Shown here one piece after another: positions 61,358 to 64,000 of a stretch of 64,000 nt of DNA. Origin of the DNA: Kerstersia similis (GTDB taxonomy: Bacteria > Pseudomonadota > Gammaproteobacteria > Burkholderiales > Burkholderiaceae_B). Numbering within the stretch: position 1 is the stretch's first letter; each line of letters opens with the position of its first letter. The translations under genes were made by a program, and so were the position numbers. Location of the stretch: the NCBI RefSeq assembly GCF_965139615.1, contig NZ_CBCSIQ010000022.1:1-64000 (forward strand), given 5' to 3'. Below the pieces are notes generated by a model. It did not search any database, was not told where the DNA came from, and saw only the letters and a list, made by a program, of their open reading frames with translations.

Positions 61358-62835
61358 GGATGGCGATCTCCTGATTGGCGAAGGGAGGCAGTTGGGGGGC
61401 GGGTGGCGTACACCAGGGAGTATCGCCGGTTTTTGAATAGTACCGGGCTGTTGGGCGGCAGGCCGGCTTGTTCGAGGTGATTGTTTTCCACGGATAGAAA
61501 GACACCGGCCGGGTGTTGCGCCAGGAATTCCTGGGTGATCGGGCCTTGATGCAGCTTGGCGGTGTCCCTGGAGTAGTAGCGGGCGGAAAATGGCAGCTTG
61601 TTCTGGTAGTAGAGCTGCTGGCCGGCTTGCGCGTGGGCTTGCTGCACGGCAATCAGGCTGCGCTCGTTTTTCAGGATGTCGGGATTGGCCAGGACGGCAA
61701 TGCCAAGCAGCAGGCCGATGGCAGGTACAGGAAGCGTCATGGCTTCCCAGCGCCAGGCGGTTGCGCGGGTGCTCGGCGCCGGCCGTGTCAGGGCCGCTGC
61801 CAGCAGGATGGCGAAGGCAGGCAGGGCGGGTTGCACGTACGTCCACAAAATGTTGCCGGACAGGCTGAAGAACAATGGTGTGGCGAGTGCCCAGAGCAGC
61901 AGCAGGCTGGTATCCGGTGCGAGGGCGCGCAGGCTTGGCCTGGCGGTACGATGTCGCCAGGCCTGGCGGGCCAGCCGGTACAGCGCATATGGGCCCCACG
62001 GCAGTGTCGCCAGCAACCAGTCCAGCCAGATGCTGCCATAGAGGCGTTCGTGGGCGCTGCCGTAGAGGTCGCCTTGCCAGCCGGGATCGACGAAGCGGTA
62101 AAAGTGCTCACCAACCATGAAGTATTGCAGGAAGCCGGGCGTTTTGAGTTCAGCCAGGACATACCAGGGGGCGCTGAGCGCGAGGAACAGCAGCCATCCT
62201 CCTGTCCAGGGCAGACGGCGCAGGCAGGCCAGCGCCGCGCTGCGTTGCCAGAGCAGCCAGGGCAGCATGACAGCCAGTACCAGGACGAGCGCCAGGGGGC
62301 CCTTGGCCAGCATGCCCAGCGCCAGTCCGGCAAAAAATGCATAGCCCCAGGCCGGGCGCAAGCCGCCCAGCTGTTTGCCGAAGCCAACCAGGCATAGTGT
62401 GACGGCCAGCGTCAGGTAGGCATCGGTCAGGACGGCACCCGCCAGGACAAAGGTGAGCAGGCAGGAACTGTAGATCAGGGTGGCATGGCGGGCCGCCATT
62501 TCGCCTATCCGCTCCCGCGTGTAGGTGTAGATCAGCATGACGGTCGCCAGCGTGGCCAGCCAGGCGGGCAGGCGGGCCGCAAAGTCGTTGTACCCGAATA
62601 GCCGGAACGAGGCGGCGGACGCCCAGAAGGCGAACGGCGGTTTGCCCCAGAACGGGACGCCGGGTTCGAACCAGGGAGTAATCCAGTCACCGCTGACCGC
62701 CATCAGGCGGGCGATCTCCGCGTAGCGGGGTTCGGATGTGTCGGCCATGGGCAGAATGGCCATCAGCGCCAGGCGCAGCCCGAAGAGCGCGGCCAGAAGC
62801 CATAGCCAGCGCGGCAGGCGATCAATGGCGGACAT
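61354..62835 (-). CDS. ArnT-like GT39/GT83 membrane glycosyltransferase
   Basis: A 493-residue polytopic inner-membrane protein. The N-terminal periplasmic loop carries the family motif ADTSEPRYAEIARLM, with acidic residues for polyprenyl-phosphate sugar transfer, followed by GVPFWGKPPFAFW and about ten membrane helices. ArnT/LgmB-type enzymes add amino sugars from undecaprenyl-phosphate donors to lipid A in the periplasm. Whether the acceptor here is lipid A is inference. It overlaps the GT2 gene by 14 bp and the regulator by 4 bp. Confidence 0.85.
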   Translation of the reverse strand: MSAIDRLPRWLWLLAALFGLRLALMAILPMADTSEPRYAEIARLMAVSGDWITPWFEPGVPFWGKPPFAFWASAASFRLFGYNDFAARLPAWLATLATVMLIYTYTRERIGEMAARHATLIYSSCLLTFVLAGAVLTDAYLTLAVTLCLVGFGKQLGGLRPAWGYAFFAGLALGMLAKGPLALVLVLAVMLPWLLWQRSAALACLRRLPWTGGWLLFLALSAPWYVLAELKTPGFLQYFMVGEHFYRFVDPGWQGDLYGSAHERLYGSIWLDWLLATLPWGPYALYRLARQAWRHRTARPSLRALAPDTSLLLLWALATPLFFSLSGNILWTYVQPALPAFAILLAAALTRPAPSTRATAWRWEAMTLPVPAIGLLLGIAVLANPDILKNERSLIAVQQAHAQAGQQLYYQNKLPFSARYYSRDTAKLHQGPITQEFLAQHPAGVFLSVENNHLEQAGLPPNSPVLFKNRRYSLVYATRPPTASLRQSGDRHP

Positions 62836-63865
62836 GCTGGTACTCCTGTACGAACGGCGCAGCGCGGCGATTGGCCTGGCTGTCAGGCGTCTGGCTGCAC
62901 AGGACATCCCGGATCAGGTACACGGGGCGCTGCTTGGTTTCCATATAGATTTTTCCGACGTACTCACCCAAGAGGCCCATGGTGATGAGCTGCACGCCGC
63001 CCAGGAAGGCGATGATCGCCACGAGCGAGGGGTAGCCTTGGACAGACTCGCCGTAGAGCAGGGTTTTGGCCGCAATGAACAGGCCATAGGCCAGGCCGGC
63101 GCCAGCTACGGTCAGGCCGATGCCGGACGCCCAGCGCAGGGGTTTGATGGAAAAGGAGGTAATGCCTTCGATCGCCAGGCCGAGCAGGCCGCGGTAGTTC
63201 CATTTCGTTTTCCCTGCCGCGCGCGGTTGGCGCTCGTAGAGAATTTCGGTGGTGGGAAATCCGATCCAGGCGAAGATGCCTTTCATGTAGCGGGAGCGTT
63301 CGGGGAGTCGTTGCAGCGCCTGGATGGCGCGGGCGCTGAGCAGTCGGAAGTCGCCTGTATCCGCGGGAATGGCGACATCGCTCAGGCGGTTCAGCAGGCG
63401 GTAGTAGAGATGGGCGCTCAGGCGCTTGTGCCAGGGGTCGCCGGTACGGGAGCGGCGTCGCATGGTGACGATATCTGCGCCGGCGCGCCATGCGCGCACC
63501 ATATCGGGAATCAGTTCAGGGGGATCCTGCAGGTCGGCGTCCAGGATGATGGTAGCGGCGCCGGCACAGTGTTCCAGGCCGGCGGACATGGCGGCTTCCT
63601 TGCCGAAGTTGCGGCTGAGACGAACCACTTTGACGCAGGGCTGGGAGATGGCGAGCGCTGCCAGCGCCGTGCTGCTGCCATCCGTGCTGCCGTCATCGAC
63701 AAAGACGATTTCATGGCTGAGATCCAGGCCTTGCAGCACGGCGTTGACCCGTTCAAAGCACAGGGGCAGGACATCGACCTCGTTGTAGATCGGGATCAGC
63801 AGCGACAGGGCGGGCAGCCGTGCGGCGGCAGGCGCAGAGGCGTGGAGTTTGCGGATGTTGTTCAT
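62822..63865 (-). CDS. GT2 polyprenyl-phosphate glycosyltransferase (GtrB/ArnC/LgmA-like)
   Basis: A 347-residue protein with a GT-A catalytic domain (SLLIPIYNEVDVLP, VFVDDGSTDGSS, ILDADLQDPPELI) and two C-terminal membrane helices (about 245-320) with GLLGEYVGKIYMETKQRP, as in GtrB/DPM-like enzymes. It would load a sugar onto undecaprenyl phosphate on the cytoplasmic side for the ArnT-like transferase. The start at 63865 overlaps the gtrA stop (ATGA), which supports it. Confidence 0.9.
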   Translation of the reverse strand: MNNIRKLHASAPAAARLPALSLLIPIYNEVDVLPLCFERVNAVLQGLDLSHEIVFVDDGSTDGSSTALAALAISQPCVKVVRLSRNFGKEAAMSAGLEHCAGAATIILDADLQDPPELIPDMVRAWRAGADIVTMRRRSRTGDPWHKRLSAHLYYRLLNRLSDVAIPADTGDFRLLSARAIQALQRLPERSRYMKGIFAWIGFPTTEILYERQPRAAGKTKWNYRGLLGLAIEGITSFSIKPLRWASGIGLTVAGAGLAYGLFIAAKTLLYGESVQGYPSLVAIIAFLGGVQLITMGLLGEYVGKIYMETKQRPVYLIRDVLCSQTPDSQANRRAAPFVQEYQHVRH

Positions 63866-64000
63866 AGGAACACGAACCTCTTGGAGATCCAGTAGTTGCA
63901 TATGGCCAGCAGAAAGGTGGCCAACAGTTGCGCGGGGAAGACGGGCAGCGCGAGCCCGGTATGCAGGACCACGAAAAACAGCAGGTTCAAGGGCCAGCTG
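63862..64000 (-). CDS. GtrA family membrane protein, C-terminal part
   Basis: Only the last 45 residues are inside the window; the gene starts beyond 64000. The frame ends in two hydrophobic segments and AICNYWISKRFVFL, matching the C-terminus of GtrA-like proteins (NFxxNRxWVF), proposed flippases for polyprenyl-linked sugars. It is coupled to the GT2 gene by an ATGA overlap. Confidence 0.75.
   Translation of the reverse strand, partial: SWPLNLLFFVVLHTGLALPVFPAQLLATFLLAICNYWISKRFVFL

Overview
This 64 kb window is GC-rich chromosomal DNA of a Gram-negative betaproteobacterium, most likely an Alcaligenaceae relative of Bordetella/Achromobacter. The evidence is gene content and order: thiD-thiE-hemL, yqgE-ruvX-pyrR-pyrB-pyrX, accB-accC-prmA, rplM-rpsI, argC-(DUF6776)-erpA-anmK-M23 peptidase-tyrS, glyA-nrdR-ribD-ribE, and an Ala/Lys/Pro-rich histone H1-like protein. 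The genus cannot be fixed by reading alone. Almost all of it is dense housekeeping sequence.

Layout. 1-3168 (minus): Nudix/TMP-synthase fusion, a DUF815 ATPase and argJ. 3472-6957 (plus): an envelope lipoprotein operon (COG3014, YcfL, LpoB, and a CsgG/LpoB-like exported protein), followed by a LuxR-type regulator. 8279-11072 (minus): thiD-like, thiE, hemL. 11340-16263 (plus): rubredoxin, yqgE, ruvX, then a tightly overlapping pyrR-pyrB-pyrX-plsC operon. 16367-23653 (minus): apaH, lptG, mtgA, aroE, an RNase II-type exoribonuclease and mpl. 24115-28878 (plus): accB, accC, prmA, a PfkB kinase and a glycine-zipper lipoprotein. 29068-33208 (minus): yggT, the histone-like protein with a 105-bp tandem repeat and three ambiguous bases, and gltX. 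33308-35761 (plus): a degenerate NDP-forming acyl-CoA synthetase fused to a GNAT domain. 35835-37099 (minus): esterase and darP. 37209-42739 (plus): pmbA, rplM, rpsI, a repeat-rich gap, argC, DUF6776 and erpA. 42962-45527 (minus): anmK and an M23 peptidase. 45759-52385 (plus): tyrS, a PEBP-family protein, glyA, nrdR, ribD, ribE, then tRNA-Ser(GGA).

Accessory region. A 6.6 kb integrative element sits in the 3' end of the tRNA-Ser gene (52594-59224). It is bounded by a 17-bp direct repeat of the tRNA end. It has a P4-type tyrosine integrase, an AlpA-like regulator, a Toprim primase, a DUF3987 ATPase and a small Cys-rich protein, which is the core of a P4-like satellite. Between integrase and alpA are three AT-rich genes that I do not recognise, two of them encoding exported proteins. 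Paired GCCCCACA boxes with identical spacing lie at both inner ends and look like integrase arm sites. This cargo is the best candidate in the window for an undescribed system.

59333-64000 (minus) holds gtrA (partial), a GT2 glycosyltransferase, an ArnT-like GT39 transferase, and a response regulator/histidine kinase pair. They are translationally coupled and probably modify lipid A or another surface glycan under their own two-component control.

Other points of note: a ~220 bp imperfect palindrome plus two simple-sequence repeats between rpsI and argC; a large composite hairpin behind the histone-like gene; and several paralogue-like enzymes lacking canonical catalytic residues (PyrX, ThiD-like, the acyl-CoA synthetase).
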